A stretch of 31,079 bases of DNA from Mageeibacillus sp. UBA3708 (GTDB lineage: Bacteria > Bacillota > Clostridia > Saccharofermentanales > Saccharofermentanaceae): the NCBI GenBank assembly GCA_002371375.1, contig DFIB01000025.1, forward strand, positions 1-31,079, in the 5' to 3' direction. This document shows, in pieces, positions 15,015 to 23,515 of this stretch (the stretch's first letter is position 1; every line of letters begins with the position of its first letter). The notes under the pieces were generated by a model. That model was not told the DNA's origin. It searched no databases and saw only the letters and a program-made list of their open reading frames with translations. Both the position numbers and the translations under genes were made by a program.

Positions 15015-15995
15015 TTACCATTTAACACTTACTTCTCCGCTTCTGACATTGTCTTCTGTTCCGTCATCGTACCTTACCTTAAGCGAATAATCATCATTAA
15101 CATCAAGAGCGATACCGCTTTTACCATCACCGGTCGCATAGTTGGTCACTGTGACGTGTTTACCTGTTGTGATGCAGTTAGACCGGTAAGTGTCGATATA
15201 TCTGTCGCTTCCTGACTCCCAATTATCCATCATCAGATCCAACTCCTTTATTACCTCAGCCGCCAGACGTGCTCTGGACAAATTTTTGGAACCTGAGGCA
15301 GCAGCTATAGATGTCGCGATCTCAGATAATTCCGGGGGAAAGTCGCTCTGCTTCTGATTGACATTAATGCCTATTCCTATTATTACATTGCTTACCATGC
15401 CGATCTCGCTCTCAACAGTCATCTCGGTCAGGATGCCCGAGATCTTGCGGTTGCCGATGTACAGGTCATTGACCCACTTGATGCCTGTAGTGACTCCGCA
15501 GGCCGATAAGATTGCCTTATGTACTGCAACAGCCGTCCAAGCTGTAATTTTGCTCATGTCGGACAGATCCCCGGTGGGCTTGATGAGCATGGACATGTAA
15601 ATTCCCGTATTGGGAGGCGATACGAAAGTTCTTCCCATACGGCCGCGTCCGCCTGTCTGTTCGTTGGAGATCATACATGTGCCTGAAGGCAGATCCTGCT
15701 TGAGCATGTCCTTAAGTCTGTTGTTTGTTGAATCAACGGAAGGAAGGCAGATCACATTACTGCGTCTGGAATCGTCGATATATGAATAGACCTCTCCTGC
15801 AAAAAGCCTGTCAGGACAGGATATCAGCTGATACCCTCTGTTTGTGACAGAATTGATCACACAGCCGTCAGCTCTGAGTGCCTTTACGGCTCCGTTTACG
15901 GCTGCCCTGCTTATTTTCAAATGTGAACTGATGAGTTCGCCTGATACATAGCCGCTGCTCTTGAGCAGTATTGCAAGCACATCATCCTTTGTCAT
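15015..15995 (-). CDS. birA: Biotin-protein ligase and biotin repressor, BirA
   Basis: The 326-residue protein has the two-part BirA layout. Residues 1-65 form a winged helix-turn-helix (SGELISSHLKISRAAVNGAV). The rest is the ligase: the nucleotide-binding GGRGRMGRTFVSPPNTGIY, KWVNDLYIGNRKISGILTE, a GIGINVNQ turn, and the C-terminal SH3-like domain ending in DGTEDNVRSGEVSVKW. It makes biotinyl-AMP and transfers biotin to carboxylase carriers; the HTH implies control of biotin genes, none of which are in the window. It is divergent from the HD-GYP gene with an 87-base gap and converges on comEA. Confidence 0.95.
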   Translation of the reverse strand: MTKDDVLAILLKSSGYVSGELISSHLKISRAAVNGAVKALRADGCVINSVTNRGYQLISCPDRLFAGEVYSYIDDSRRSNVICLPSVDSTNNRLKDMLKQDLPSGTCMISNEQTGGRGRMGRTFVSPPNTGIYMSMLIKPTGDLSDMSKITAWTAVAVHKAILSACGVTTGIKWVNDLYIGNRKISGILTEMTVESEIGMVSNVIIGIGINVNQKQSDFPPELSEIATSIAAASGSKNLSRARLAAEVIKELDLMMDNWESGSDRYIDTYRSNCITTGKHVTVTNYATGDGKSGIALDVNDDYSLKVRYDDGTEDNVRSGEVSVKW

Positions 15996-16047
15996 TTAAT
16001 GTTTCCTCCCAATTTATATACATTTATTGTATAAAAAATTACGAAAA

Positions 16048-16056
16048 TGGTAAAAT
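16048..16056 (+). promoter_or_regulatory. Candidate extended -10 promoter for the HD-GYP gene
   Basis: TGGTAAAAT fits a one-mismatch extended -10 and lies 27 bases before the ATG. The AT-rich gap 15996-16082 must also hold the birA promoter on the other strand, which I cannot place with confidence. Confidence 0.4.
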
Positions 16057-16082
16057 AGATAATAATAGTGTAGGGAGTTGTT

Positions 16083-17846
16083 ATGCAGATATACTCGATA
16101 GTATTGTTGGCTGTTGCTTTCTTGAGTTCTTGCTGTACGGCATATCTGTTGTTCAATGCCAATAAAGGCCTTGATCCTCTATATGTTTTGGCCTCATTTG
16201 TTATAACTGTCAGCAATGTCGGATATTTCCTGATGGCTGATGCCGAGACAGAAGCAGCCGCGATCACAGGCAATTCCATTGCGTATATCGGCGGTATCTT
16301 CCTTCCCCTAATACTTATGACAATGCTTGCTTCTTTCTCCGGTTCTAAGATTCCAAATTGGTTCCAGATAACTATCACCATGATAAATATTGTAGTTTAT
16401 GCATTCATTCTTCTGTCTTACAGATTCAATATTTATTATGTTGATTCGGTATTTGATCCTACATCATCTACGCGTCTTGTACATATTCCGGGGTATGGTT
16501 ATTACATAAGACTTATCGTTCTTGCAGTTGAAGTATTTCTCAGTATATTCTTTACGGTTCTTGCCATTACCGGTAAGAAGACGGCTTCCTGGAAGACAAT
16601 GTGGACATTTTTACTGTTTATGCTCCTGACAATAGTCGTTTACAGCGTAACAAATATCTTCCATATCAGCCACACTGTCATAGCCTTCCTGTACCTGGCC
16701 TGCGGCGTTGCACTTGTATTCAGAACGAGCAGATACCAGCTATACGATATATCCGTTAATGTTCAGAAACGTATGACAGCCGAAGACTCCAAGGCTTTTG
16801 TTACAGTTGACCGTAAGTTCAATCTCGCAGGTTACAACAGCTCAGCTGCCGTTTTCTTCCCGGATCTCAACAACTGCAGGATAGATTCACCGATCGTTAC
16901 GAACAGTTTTGCTCTTAATGAGATACTAAGGTGGATCCGTAAGGTCGGGCCCAAGATGGATATCAGCAGTATAAATAACAAAGAATTCGTTATCAATGAC
17001 AGTAATATGCTCGACAATAAGCATATTAACTGCACGTTGACAGTGCTGTCATTTGGTCTGCGCAAGAGAATACTGGGTTATCTGCTTGAGATCAATGACG
17101 AGACGGAACAGGTCAATTACATCAACGAACTTAACTATACCGGTGTGAGGCTCAAGAAAGAAGCAGACCGTCAGACCAAGAGAGCAGAGAACCTTCAGGG
17201 ATCAATCATTCTGGGAATGGCGGCTATGATCGAATCACGTGACAACTCGACAGGCGGTCATATCAACAGAACAAGTGCGTGTGTTCAGCTCTTTGTAGAG
17301 AAGATAAAGAAGAGCGGTCAGTTTCCGATGAATGATATCTTCTGGACTAATATCATCAATGCGGCGCCTCTTCACGATCTCGGCAAGATTGCCGTCGATG
17401 ACAGGATACTCCGTAAGAAAGAGAAGCTTGAACCTGAAGAATACGAGCAGATGAAGAGGCATGCTGCAGTCGGCGCCGAGATAGTTCAGCAGGTTCTGGC
17501 TGATGTTGATGATAAGGAATTTGTAAGAGTCGCATCCAATGTAGCTCATTATCATCACGAGAAGTATAACGGCAAAGGTTATCCTGATGGACTTAAGGGT
17601 GAACGTATACCTTTGGAAGCAAGAGTTATGGCATTGGCTGATGTATTTGATGCACTTATCAGCAGACGGTATTATAAAGAGCAGATGAGCTATGACGATG
17701 CTTTCGAATTGATCCGTAAGGATCTGGGTTCGCATTTCGATCCGGTATTGGGCAAGATATTCCTTGGAATGCGTGAGGATCTGATATATCTGTATAGCAG
17801 TTTCTCAGGTGAAGATGCTCCTGATGTTCTCAGATCAGACTCTTGA
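16083..17846 (+). CDS. Seven-helix membrane sensor with HD-GYP domain (probable c-di-GMP phosphodiesterase)
   Basis: HD-GYP enzymes break down cyclic di-GMP. The 587-residue protein has about seven membrane segments in residues 1-225, like the 7TM sensor module of some histidine kinases, then a PAS-like middle part (about 240-345) and a short charged helix. The HD-GYP domain spans about 375-570, with STGGHINRTS, the metal-binding HDLGK (His431-Asp432), AHYHHEKYNGKGYPDGLKGE carrying the GYP motif, and LADVFDALISRRYYK. The key residues of an active enzyme are present. GTAGGGAG precedes the ATG. The signal sensed is unknown, and no GGDEF or EAL partner is in the window. Confidence 0.92.
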   Translation: MQIYSIVLLAVAFLSSCCTAYLLFNANKGLDPLYVLASFVITVSNVGYFLMADAETEAAAITGNSIAYIGGIFLPLILMTMLASFSGSKIPNWFQITITMINIVVYAFILLSYRFNIYYVDSVFDPTSSTRLVHIPGYGYYIRLIVLAVEVFLSIFFTVLAITGKKTASWKTMWTFLLFMLLTIVVYSVTNIFHISHTVIAFLYLACGVALVFRTSRYQLYDISVNVQKRMTAEDSKAFVTVDRKFNLAGYNSSAAVFFPDLNNCRIDSPIVTNSFALNEILRWIRKVGPKMDISSINNKEFVINDSNMLDNKHINCTLTVLSFGLRKRILGYLLEINDETEQVNYINELNYTGVRLKKEADRQTKRAENLQGSIILGMAAMIESRDNSTGGHINRTSACVQLFVEKIKKSGQFPMNDIFWTNIINAAPLHDLGKIAVDDRILRKKEKLEPEEYEQMKRHAAVGAEIVQQVLADVDDKEFVRVASNVAHYHHEKYNGKGYPDGLKGERIPLEARVMALADVFDALISRRYYKEQMSYDDAFELIRKDLGSHFDPVLGKIFLGMREDLIYLYSSFSGEDAPDVLRSDS

Positions 17847-17870
17847 CTTGATGAATAAATGTAGTAAACT
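17843..17870 (+). promoter_or_regulatory. Promoter of the thrS leader
   Basis: TTGACT (17843-17848) and TAAACT (17865-17870) are spaced by 16 bases, a good sigma-A-type pair placed just before the T-box leader. The -35 box overlaps the stop codon of the HD-GYP gene. Confidence 0.65.
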
Positions 17871-17887
17871 ATCGCTAACAAAAGCTT

Positions 17888-18126
17888 TGACCGGGACACG
17901 TATGCGCGGCTAATACATTGTCAGAGAATTGGGTGCCACAGGCTGTAAGCCCCATGAATGTATCGTTCATATACAACCCGAACAGCTGCAGGGGTATAGG
18001 CCAGTTGGCCGTGACCCGAGCCGTGTCAGACAACGTTACAGTCTTAATTGAGAGGCGTGATCATCACGCAATTTGGGTGGAACCGTGCAGCCATGCATCC
18101 CAAAGTGTTGGGAACATGGTTTTTTT
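17888..18126 (+). promoter_or_regulatory. T-box riboswitch of thrS (threonine-specific)
   Basis: The leader holds the T-box core TGGGTGGAACCGTGC at 18074-18088. Stem I has a lower stem CGGG (17892-17895) with CCCG (17977-17980) and an upper stem ATACATT with AATGTAT. Next to the lower stem the specifier reads ACA (17973-17975); the overlapping shift ACC is also a threonine codon. Stem III is GCGTGA/TCACGC (18055-18069). The antiterminator forms from TTTGGG (18072-18077) with CCCAAA (18099-18104) plus GTGC (18085-18088) with GCAT (18095-18098), leaving the UGGA bulge for the tRNA 3' end. The bulge base A predicts a U discriminator in tRNA-Thr. Uncharged tRNA-Thr should switch thrS on. Confidence 0.93.
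18091..18126 (+). terminator. T-box attenuator terminator before thrS
   Basis: CCATG (18091-18095) pairs with CATGG (18115-18119) and CCCAA (18099-18103) with TTGGG (18108-18112), followed by seven T. Its 5' arm overlaps the antiterminator arm, so the two folds exclude each other. Confidence 0.9.
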
Positions 18127-18158
18127 ATTGTTCAAAATTAATATGGAGGTATACAAAG

Positions 18159-19946
18159 ATGTTCGATTTTAACAACGAGCAAGACAGGAAGAACTACAGA
18201 CATACAACGTCTCACATTCTGGCGCAGGCTGTGAAGAGGCTTTGGCCTGATACAAAGCTGGCGATCGGCCCTGCTATTGATGACGGGTTTTATTATGATT
18301 TCGACAAGGAGGGGGGATTCTCAAACGACGATCTTAAGTTGATCGAAGATGAGATGAAGAAGATCGTTAAGGATAATCTTCCGCTTGAGAGATTTGAGCT
18401 TCCGAGAGCTGAAGCTATCAAGTTCATGGCTGACAGGAATGAGGATTACAAGGTTGAACTCATCAATGATCTCCCCGAGGATGCCGTCATATCTTTCTAT
18501 AAGCAGGGGGACTTTACTGATCTTTGTGCAGGCCCTCACGTAGAGAGCACCGGTGTTATCAAGGCTTTCAAGCTCATATCCGTTGCAGGTGCCTACTGGA
18601 GAGGTGATTCATCACGTAAGATGCTCACCAGGATCTATGGTACCAGCTATCCCGATAAAGCAATGCTTAAGGAACATCTGGACAGACTCGAAGAAGCAAA
18701 GAAGCGCGATCACAACAAGCTTGGTCGTGAACTTGAATACTTCACGACCGTTGACTATATCGGTCAGGGTCTTCCCATCATCTGTCCTAAGGGTGCAAGA
18801 GTGATCCAGACTCTGCAGCGCTGGGTAGAGGATGTCGAGCAGGAGAGAGGCTGCCTGCTTACCATGACTCCTTACTTTGCCAAGCGTGATCTCTATAAGA
18901 TCTCAGGTCACTGGGATCATTACCGTGACGGCATGTTCGTAATGGGCGATAAGGCTGACCAGGATGATGAGACAAAGGAATGCTTTGCCCTCCGTCCCAT
19001 GACATGCCCGTTCCAGTATCAGGTATTCCTGAACCGCCAGAGATCATACAGGGATCTCCCCATGAGGCTTACTGAGACATCCAAGCTCTTCCGTAACGAG
19101 GATTCCGGCGAGATGCACGGACTTATCAGAGTACGTCAGTTTACTATCTCAGAGGGACATTACATCATCAGGCCTGACCAGCTCGAAGAAGAGTTCAAGG
19201 AATGTCTTGACCTCGCGAAATACATGCTCGATACTGTCGGACTCTTAGATGACTGCACATTCAGATTCTCACAGTGGGATCCTGCTAACCCTAAGAACAA
19301 GTATGAAGGAACAGCTGAGCAGTGGGAGCTTGCACAGGCTGCCATGGGCAAGATACTTGATGACCTCGGCGTCAAGTATGATATCGGAATCGATGAAGCT
19401 GCATTCTACGGCCCTAAGCTCGATATTCAGTACAAAAATGTTTTCGGTAAGGAAGATACTCTTGTTACGATCCAGATAGATATGCTTCTTGCCCAGAAGT
19501 ACGGAATGGAATATGTTGATAAGGACGGATCACGTCAGACTCCTTACATCATCCACAGAACGAGCCTCGGATGCTATGAGAGAACACTCGCTTATCTCAT
19601 AGAGAAATATGCAGGCTGGCTGCCTCTCTGGATGGCTGACGAGCAGGTGAGGATCCTTCCTATCTCTGATGCTCATTATGATTATGCTTTCGAAGTGTGT
19701 GATGCACTGAAGAAGAAGGGCATAAAGGCAACTGTTGATGACAGATCCGAGAAACTCGGCAAGAAGATCCGTGAGGCCAATCTGGAGAAAGTCATCTACA
19801 CTGCAGTAATCGGAGATCAGGAGGTCGCAGATAAGACTTGTGCAGTCAGCTCCAGGTTCGACGGTAAGCTCGGATCAATGGGGGTCGATGCGCTTGCAGA
19901 TGTTATGCTCAAGGAGATAAATGACAAAGTAAGGCACGAAGTCTAA
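18159..19946 (+). CDS. thrS: Threonyl-tRNA synthetase lacking the TGS domain
   Basis: ThrRS charges tRNA-Thr. The 595-residue protein begins almost directly with the editing domain: YRHTTSHILAQAVKRLWPD (His15 and His19 of H-x3-H), then DLCAGPHVESTG. The catalytic domain follows with HWDHYRDGMF, MTCPFQYQVF (Zn-ligand Cys), LFRNEDSGEMHGLIRVRQF, EGHYIIRPDQ and IIHRTSLGCYERT. The anticodon-binding domain begins near VRILPISDAHYDYAFEV. The usual N-terminal TGS domain of about 60 residues is absent; the start with GGAGG at 18145-18149 is firm, and an upstream in-frame start at 18048 lies inside the T-box. It is transcribed alone under T-box control. Confidence 0.95.
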   Translation: MFDFNNEQDRKNYRHTTSHILAQAVKRLWPDTKLAIGPAIDDGFYYDFDKEGGFSNDDLKLIEDEMKKIVKDNLPLERFELPRAEAIKFMADRNEDYKVELINDLPEDAVISFYKQGDFTDLCAGPHVESTGVIKAFKLISVAGAYWRGDSSRKMLTRIYGTSYPDKAMLKEHLDRLEEAKKRDHNKLGRELEYFTTVDYIGQGLPIICPKGARVIQTLQRWVEDVEQERGCLLTMTPYFAKRDLYKISGHWDHYRDGMFVMGDKADQDDETKECFALRPMTCPFQYQVFLNRQRSYRDLPMRLTETSKLFRNEDSGEMHGLIRVRQFTISEGHYIIRPDQLEEEFKECLDLAKYMLDTVGLLDDCTFRFSQWDPANPKNKYEGTAEQWELAQAAMGKILDDLGVKYDIGIDEAAFYGPKLDIQYKNVFGKEDTLVTIQIDMLLAQKYGMEYVDKDGSRQTPYIIHRTSLGCYERTLAYLIEKYAGWLPLWMADEQVRILPISDAHYDYAFEVCDALKKKGIKATVDDRSEKLGKKIREANLEKVIYTAVIGDQEVADKTCAVSSRFDGKLGSMGVDALADVMLKEINDKVRHEV

Positions 19947-19980
19947 GAAAGCTTATTTACCGGCTTGCAGGAATGATAAA

Positions 19981-20016
19981 GGGCTGTCTCAAATTAAATG
20001 GGACAGCTCTTATATT
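19981..20016 (+). terminator. Terminator after thrS
   Basis: GGGCTGTCTC (19981-19990) pairs with GGGACAGCTC (20000-20009) over 10 bp with two G-U pairs, followed by a short, interrupted T run. It lies about 35 bases after the thrS stop. The rest of the gap to 20175 contains only a candidate promoter, an inverted repeat (TTCACG at 20086-20091, CGTGAA at 20113-20118) and no gene I can support. Confidence 0.65.
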
Positions 20017-20123
20017 GCTAAAGGAGCAAGTTGTTGTGTTACTGCGCGGTTTCTGTTATGTGTTAATAAGATTACAAAAGAGAGCTTCACGAGTTTTTGC
20101 CTAATTTACTTCCGTGAAACCTG

Positions 20124-20129
20124 TATAAT
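20124..20129 (+). promoter_or_regulatory. Candidate -10 box for the NlpC/P60 gene
   Basis: A perfect TATAAT stands 47 bases before the ATG, just after the inverted repeat TTCACG/CGTGAA. The -35 region is poor. Confidence 0.4.
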
Positions 20130-20175
20130 ATAAATGCAATCAATGTAACAGTATAGACAAGGAGGTGACAGATAC

Positions 20176-21543
20176 ATGCAATATGACAATCTAATTAGCC
20201 GCAGTGTTATTATGCGTATTGTATCTTTTGTTACCGGTTGTGCTATTACTGTCGGCGGTTTTTGTGTGTCAGAACTCGGTGCATCCGAGCAGGTATATTT
20301 GCAGGCACCGGGAAGTACCGCAACAGAGAGTGATCCTGAATTTGATATTGAAGACGATTCTTTGCTTCAGATAAATACGCTGCCTGAACCGAACACCGAC
20401 ATCAGCGGTTATACATATATGCTGTCGGGCATGCCTGAGTCTGAGTTTGTTGTTGACGGTTCATATTATTTTGTTAAGGATAATACCATTGAAGTGCGAG
20501 AGACATCCTCTCTTACGTCTGATGTAGTTGAGACTATTACAAAGGATTCACAGGTTCTTCGTCTGTCTACTTATGGCGATTGGGCTAAGATCAGGCTTGA
20601 AGACGGTAAAGAAGGGTACTGTTTTACAAACCAGCTTTTGTCTGCTGTCCAGGCTACTCCGACTCCTACGCCTTCTCCTACGGCTACACCTTCTCCTACT
20701 GTTACACCGACGGGCAAACCTACGGCAACGCCCAAACCGACTAAGAAGCCCACGGCTACTCCTACGACAAAACCCGGGACAAAGCCCACGGTGACCAAGA
20801 AGCCAACATCTACGCCTAAGCCTACTGCTACAACAAAACCTACTGCAACAGTTAAGCCGACGGCTACGACCAAGCCTACCGCTACGGTAAAGCCTACGGC
20901 AACTACGAAGCCCACATCCACGCCTAAGCCGACATCTTCCGAGCCTGCTGTCAAGGAGACAGAGTATTCTGCAACTGTATATACGACGACGACTCTCAAT
21001 GTCAGGAAGGGACCCGGAACTAATTATGCTTCCGTTAAGAAGCTTACAGCAGGTACCAAAGTCACAGTTGTAGCCAAGACAGATAACGGCTGGTATAAGA
21101 ATAGTGACGGTTATTACATAAGCGCCGAGTTTACAACAACAAAAGCTCCGACGGTTGCACCCACGCCGTCCGGTCACGACACGAGCCTTCCTTTCGATGA
21201 GTATGTAAAGTCATTCCTTGGAATACCGTATGTATTCGGATCAAGCTCTGCGACAGCGGCTGATTGTTCCGGACTTACCAAATATGTATTCTCCAAGTAT
21301 TACGGTATATATTTGCCTCACAGTGCAAGTTCGCAGTATTTGTACGGCACTGCCGTTAATCTGAATGAAGTGAAGTGCGGTGACCTGATATTCTTCGATT
21401 ATACAAAGGACGGTAAGATCGATCACGTCGGCATCTACATCGGCAATAATACTGTTATTCATGCGTCAGATTCGCGCGGCAAGGTTGTATCAACTTCTTA
21501 TTCCGCGATGACATGCAAGTTCGGCGCCAGAAGAATAGCCTAA
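20176..21543 (+). CDS. Secreted NlpC/P60 cell-wall endopeptidase with two SH3 domains and a Pro/Thr spacer
   Basis: It probably cuts stem peptides of peptidoglycan outside the cell. The 455-residue protein starts with a signal peptide or anchor (about residues 12-35), then a bacterial SH3 domain (about 90-155; NTIEVRETSS, GDWAKIRLEDGKEGYC), a Pro/Thr/Lys spacer (about 161-256), a second SH3 domain (about 262-325; TLNVRKGPGTNYASVKKL), and a C-terminal NlpC/P60 domain with Cys364 in ADCSG, His417 in DHVGIYIG and His429 in VIHASD. All three catalytic residues are present. A near-perfect AAGGAGGTGA precedes the ATG. The stop codon overlaps that of the convergent pepV. Confidence 0.94.
   Translation: MQYDNLISRSVIMRIVSFVTGCAITVGGFCVSELGASEQVYLQAPGSTATESDPEFDIEDDSLLQINTLPEPNTDISGYTYMLSGMPESEFVVDGSYYFVKDNTIEVRETSSLTSDVVETITKDSQVLRLSTYGDWAKIRLEDGKEGYCFTNQLLSAVQATPTPTPSPTATPSPTVTPTGKPTATPKPTKKPTATPTTKPGTKPTVTKKPTSTPKPTATTKPTATVKPTATTKPTATVKPTATTKPTSTPKPTSSEPAVKETEYSATVYTTTTLNVRKGPGTNYASVKKLTAGTKVTVVAKTDNGWYKNSDGYYISAEFTTTKAPTVAPTPSGHDTSLPFDEYVKSFLGIPYVFGSSSATAADCSGLTKYVFSKYYGIYLPHSASSQYLYGTAVNLNEVKCGDLIFFDYTKDGKIDHVGIYIGNNTVIHASDSRGKVVSTSYSAMTCKFGARRIA
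20656..20943 (+). repeat. Pro/Thr-rich tandem repeat coding for a wall-spanning spacer
   Basis: The stretch encodes repeats of T-P-x-P-T and then K-P-T-A-T-T/V units. The later part repeats an 8-10-residue unit around KPTATTKPTATV about three times. Codons for the same residues differ from copy to copy, so the protein pattern rather than the DNA seems to be kept. Such spacers usually reach across the cell wall. Confidence 0.85.
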
Positions 21544-22820
21544 GATAGCTGCAGGATAGTCTCCTTGAGAAGCTCAATGCTTGTTACAAAGTCATTGACT
21601 GACATGTATTCATTTGCCTGATGACATTGATCCTCCTGCCACGGCGGAGTCAGACCAAATGCAACCGTATTCGGCATGTGACGTGCGTATGTTCCGCCTC
21701 CGATAGCGAGTGGGAAAGTATATTTATCTTTGTATTCCGGCTTGTAACCGTCGTAACGGCTCATATATTTGGACCAGATGCCTGTAAGCAGCTTGATCTC
21801 ATCAGCATCTTTATCCTTGAACAGAGGAGCCATATGACTTACAACTTCGACCTGTAATCCGTATTCTCCGGCAATTCTGCTGAAATGGGTCGTGATATCC
21901 TCCATCTTTGCACTTATCGGATACCTAATGTCGATCGTAAGATCCTCTTTGCCGTCTCCGATGTTGAGGATAGCCGGATTTGCCGTAATCGCTCCCGATA
22001 TATCTGTAAAACTTATACCTGTATATTCAGATGCATCCCTGCCAAAGATACAGTCTCTGATAAACGACAGCAACCGTGAATTATCGAACGCGGCATTACC
22101 GAGCCCGGCAATAAGATCCATTATCGCATTCGAACCGAGGTGCGGCATAGATGCATGCGCAGTCTTGCCCTTGCCCTCATATGTGACACCGTCTATCTCA
22201 AGCGATGCTTCGTTGGGCACCATGTTGGCGGCATTGCCGGCCCTTGCCGTAAGCTGAGAATCATTTGTTCCGCTTATCTTTAGGTGCAGTATTCCTTTCT
22301 CTGCAAATATAGCCGGGAATTCAGCATCGGGAGTAATCGCAAAATCAGGGATCTCGCCCTTGGCTGCATAAGTCTCTACACAATCACATGTGCGTTCCTC
22401 ATCTGTTCCCAGAATCAGTCTGATCCTTGCATCCGGGATGATCCCTTCTGCCATCAGCCTCTGCATCGCGAAATAAGCTGCACACGCGGGTCCTTTGTCG
22501 TCCACGATGCCTCTTGCATACATAACGCCGTCCTGCACGATCAGCTCGAAAGGGTCGGTATCCCATCCGCTTCCTTCAGGGACAACATCCAGATGACACA
22601 CGATCCCGATCATCTTCCGGCCGTTACCGAACTCAACAAATCCCACTTTGTCATCAATTACACCGGTCCTAAACCCTTTGCCGGCTGCATCCTGAAGGAA
22701 AACATCAAGTGCTTTGCGTGAGTTCTTTCCATAAGGACATCCCGGCTCAGGGGAGCCGCCGACACTTCTGACGGCGATCAGTTTACGGAGAAATTCGAAT
22801 TCATTATCATTTATCTGCAT
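21540..22820 (-). CDS. pepV: M20-family dipeptidase, PepV-like
   Basis: This 426-residue metallopeptidase probably cuts dipeptides in the cytoplasm. It has no signal peptide. M20 signatures are present: metal-binding His in VCHLDVVPEG, GRGIVDDKGPACAAYF-like segment reading ARGIVDDKGP with the bridging Asp, TDEERTC with the catalytic Glu, TPDAEFPAIFAEKGIL, and the C-terminal DQCHQANEYM with the last His ligand. The lid domain carries GKTAHASMPHLGSNAI. The order follows PepV/Sapep dipeptidases rather than ArgE or DapE. It lies tail-to-tail with the NlpC/P60 gene, with stop codons overlapping by 4 bases, and divergently from the cyclophilin gene. The two peptidases may act in turn on wall peptides, but this is speculation. 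Confidence 0.9.
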   Translation of the reverse strand: MQINDNEFEFLRKLIAVRSVGGSPEPGCPYGKNSRKALDVFLQDAAGKGFRTGVIDDKVGFVEFGNGRKMIGIVCHLDVVPEGSGWDTDPFELIVQDGVMYARGIVDDKGPACAAYFAMQRLMAEGIIPDARIRLILGTDEERTCDCVETYAAKGEIPDFAITPDAEFPAIFAEKGILHLKISGTNDSQLTARAGNAANMVPNEASLEIDGVTYEGKGKTAHASMPHLGSNAIMDLIAGLGNAAFDNSRLLSFIRDCIFGRDASEYTGISFTDISGAITANPAILNIGDGKEDLTIDIRYPISAKMEDITTHFSRIAGEYGLQVEVVSHMAPLFKDKDADEIKLLTGIWSKYMSRYDGYKPEYKDKYTFPLAIGGGTYARHMPNTVAFGLTPPWQEDQCHQANEYMSVNDFVTSIELLKETILQLS

Positions 22821-22849
22821 GTTAATACCTCACAGTCATTATTGAATTA

Positions 22850-22880
22850 ATTATAACTTTTAGTCAGTTTATTGTATAAT
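22850..22880. promoter_or_regulatory. Divergent -10 boxes between pepV and the cyclophilin gene
   Basis: The 84-base gap holds TATAAT on the plus strand at 22875-22880 (24 bases before the cyclophilin start) and TATAAT on the minus strand at 22850-22855 (29 bases before pepV). Neither has a strong -35 box. Confidence 0.45.
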
Positions 22881-22904
22881 TGATTTTGTATTTGGAGGGT
22901 AAAG

Positions 22905-23513
22905 ATGCGCAAGTTAATTTCTGCTATTTTAGTTTTGTCATTATCTTTGTTACTGTTTGGATGCAATAAGGAGAATACGTCCGGAGAGTCAGCAGGTAAG
23001 GATCATATTTTCGTTGAGATCGTTATTAAGGAGTACGGCAAGCTCAAGGTTGAGCTCTATCCGGAGAAGGCTCCCATAACTGTTGATAACTTTGTCAATC
23101 TCGTTAAGTCAGGATACTACGATAATATGCCGATCCACAGAGTTCAGCCCGGTTTTGTCATTCAGGCCGGCAATGGTGAACTGGCCGGCAAAGCAAGTGT
23201 GAATACGATCAAGGGGGAGTTCAGGGATAACGGAGTTGCAAATGACCTTGCTCATACAAAGGGTGCGATATCTATGGCAAGAGTAGGTGGACAGAATGAC
23301 AGCGCCAGCTCGCAGTTCTTTATCTGTGCCGGCGACTGCAGATCATCGCTTGACGGTAAATATGCCGGCTTTGGATATGTTGTCGAAGGAATGGAGATAG
23401 TTGATAAGATTTGTGCGCTGTCTCCCGGACAGGGAAGAATGGGTTTTATAGAGGACGCCGGCAAGATGCCTGTGATTGAATCTGTCAGGATAATCGAGAA
23501 CGGGGAGGGTTGA
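22905..23513 (+). CDS. Lipoprotein cyclophilin-type peptidyl-prolyl isomerase
   Basis: It likely speeds folding of secreted proteins at the outer face of the membrane. The 202-residue protein has a signal peptide with the lipobox LFGC (Cys near residue 20), a short polar spacer, and a cyclophilin domain: ITVDNFVNLVKSGYYDNM, IHRVQPGFVIQAGNG, KGAISMARVGGQNDSASSQF, FICAGDCRSSLDGKYAGFG. These hold the active-site Arg, Phe and Gln positions of the family. TTGGAGGG precedes the ATG. The next gene begins two bases after the stop, so the pair is likely co-translated. Confidence 0.94.
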   Translation: MRKLISAILVLSLSLLLFGCNKENTSGESAGKDHIFVEIVIKEYGKLKVELYPEKAPITVDNFVNLVKSGYYDNMPIHRVQPGFVIQAGNGELAGKASVNTIKGEFRDNGVANDLAHTKGAISMARVGGQNDSASSQFFICAGDCRSSLDGKYAGFGYVVEGMEIVDKICALSPGQGRMGFIEDAGKMPVIESVRIIENGEG

Positions 23514-23515
23514 TC

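Noticed and set aside
20036..20104. Possible 22-residue peptide starting at GTG with AAGGAG upstream
   Set aside because: It is short, hydrophobic and basic without a known pattern; one good ribosome-like site is not enough to call a gene or leader peptide.
20656..20943. CRISPR-like repetition
   Set aside because: The repeats are in frame, irregular at DNA level and encode a Pro/Thr spacer; there are no constant repeats with unique spacers and no cas genes.
20548..21177. Long minus-strand frames opposite the Pro/Thr spacer (one Arg/Ser-rich, one Val/Gly-rich)
   Set aside because: They are mirror images of the repetitive spacer codons, have no ribosome site of note and lie fully inside the well-supported NlpC/P60 gene.
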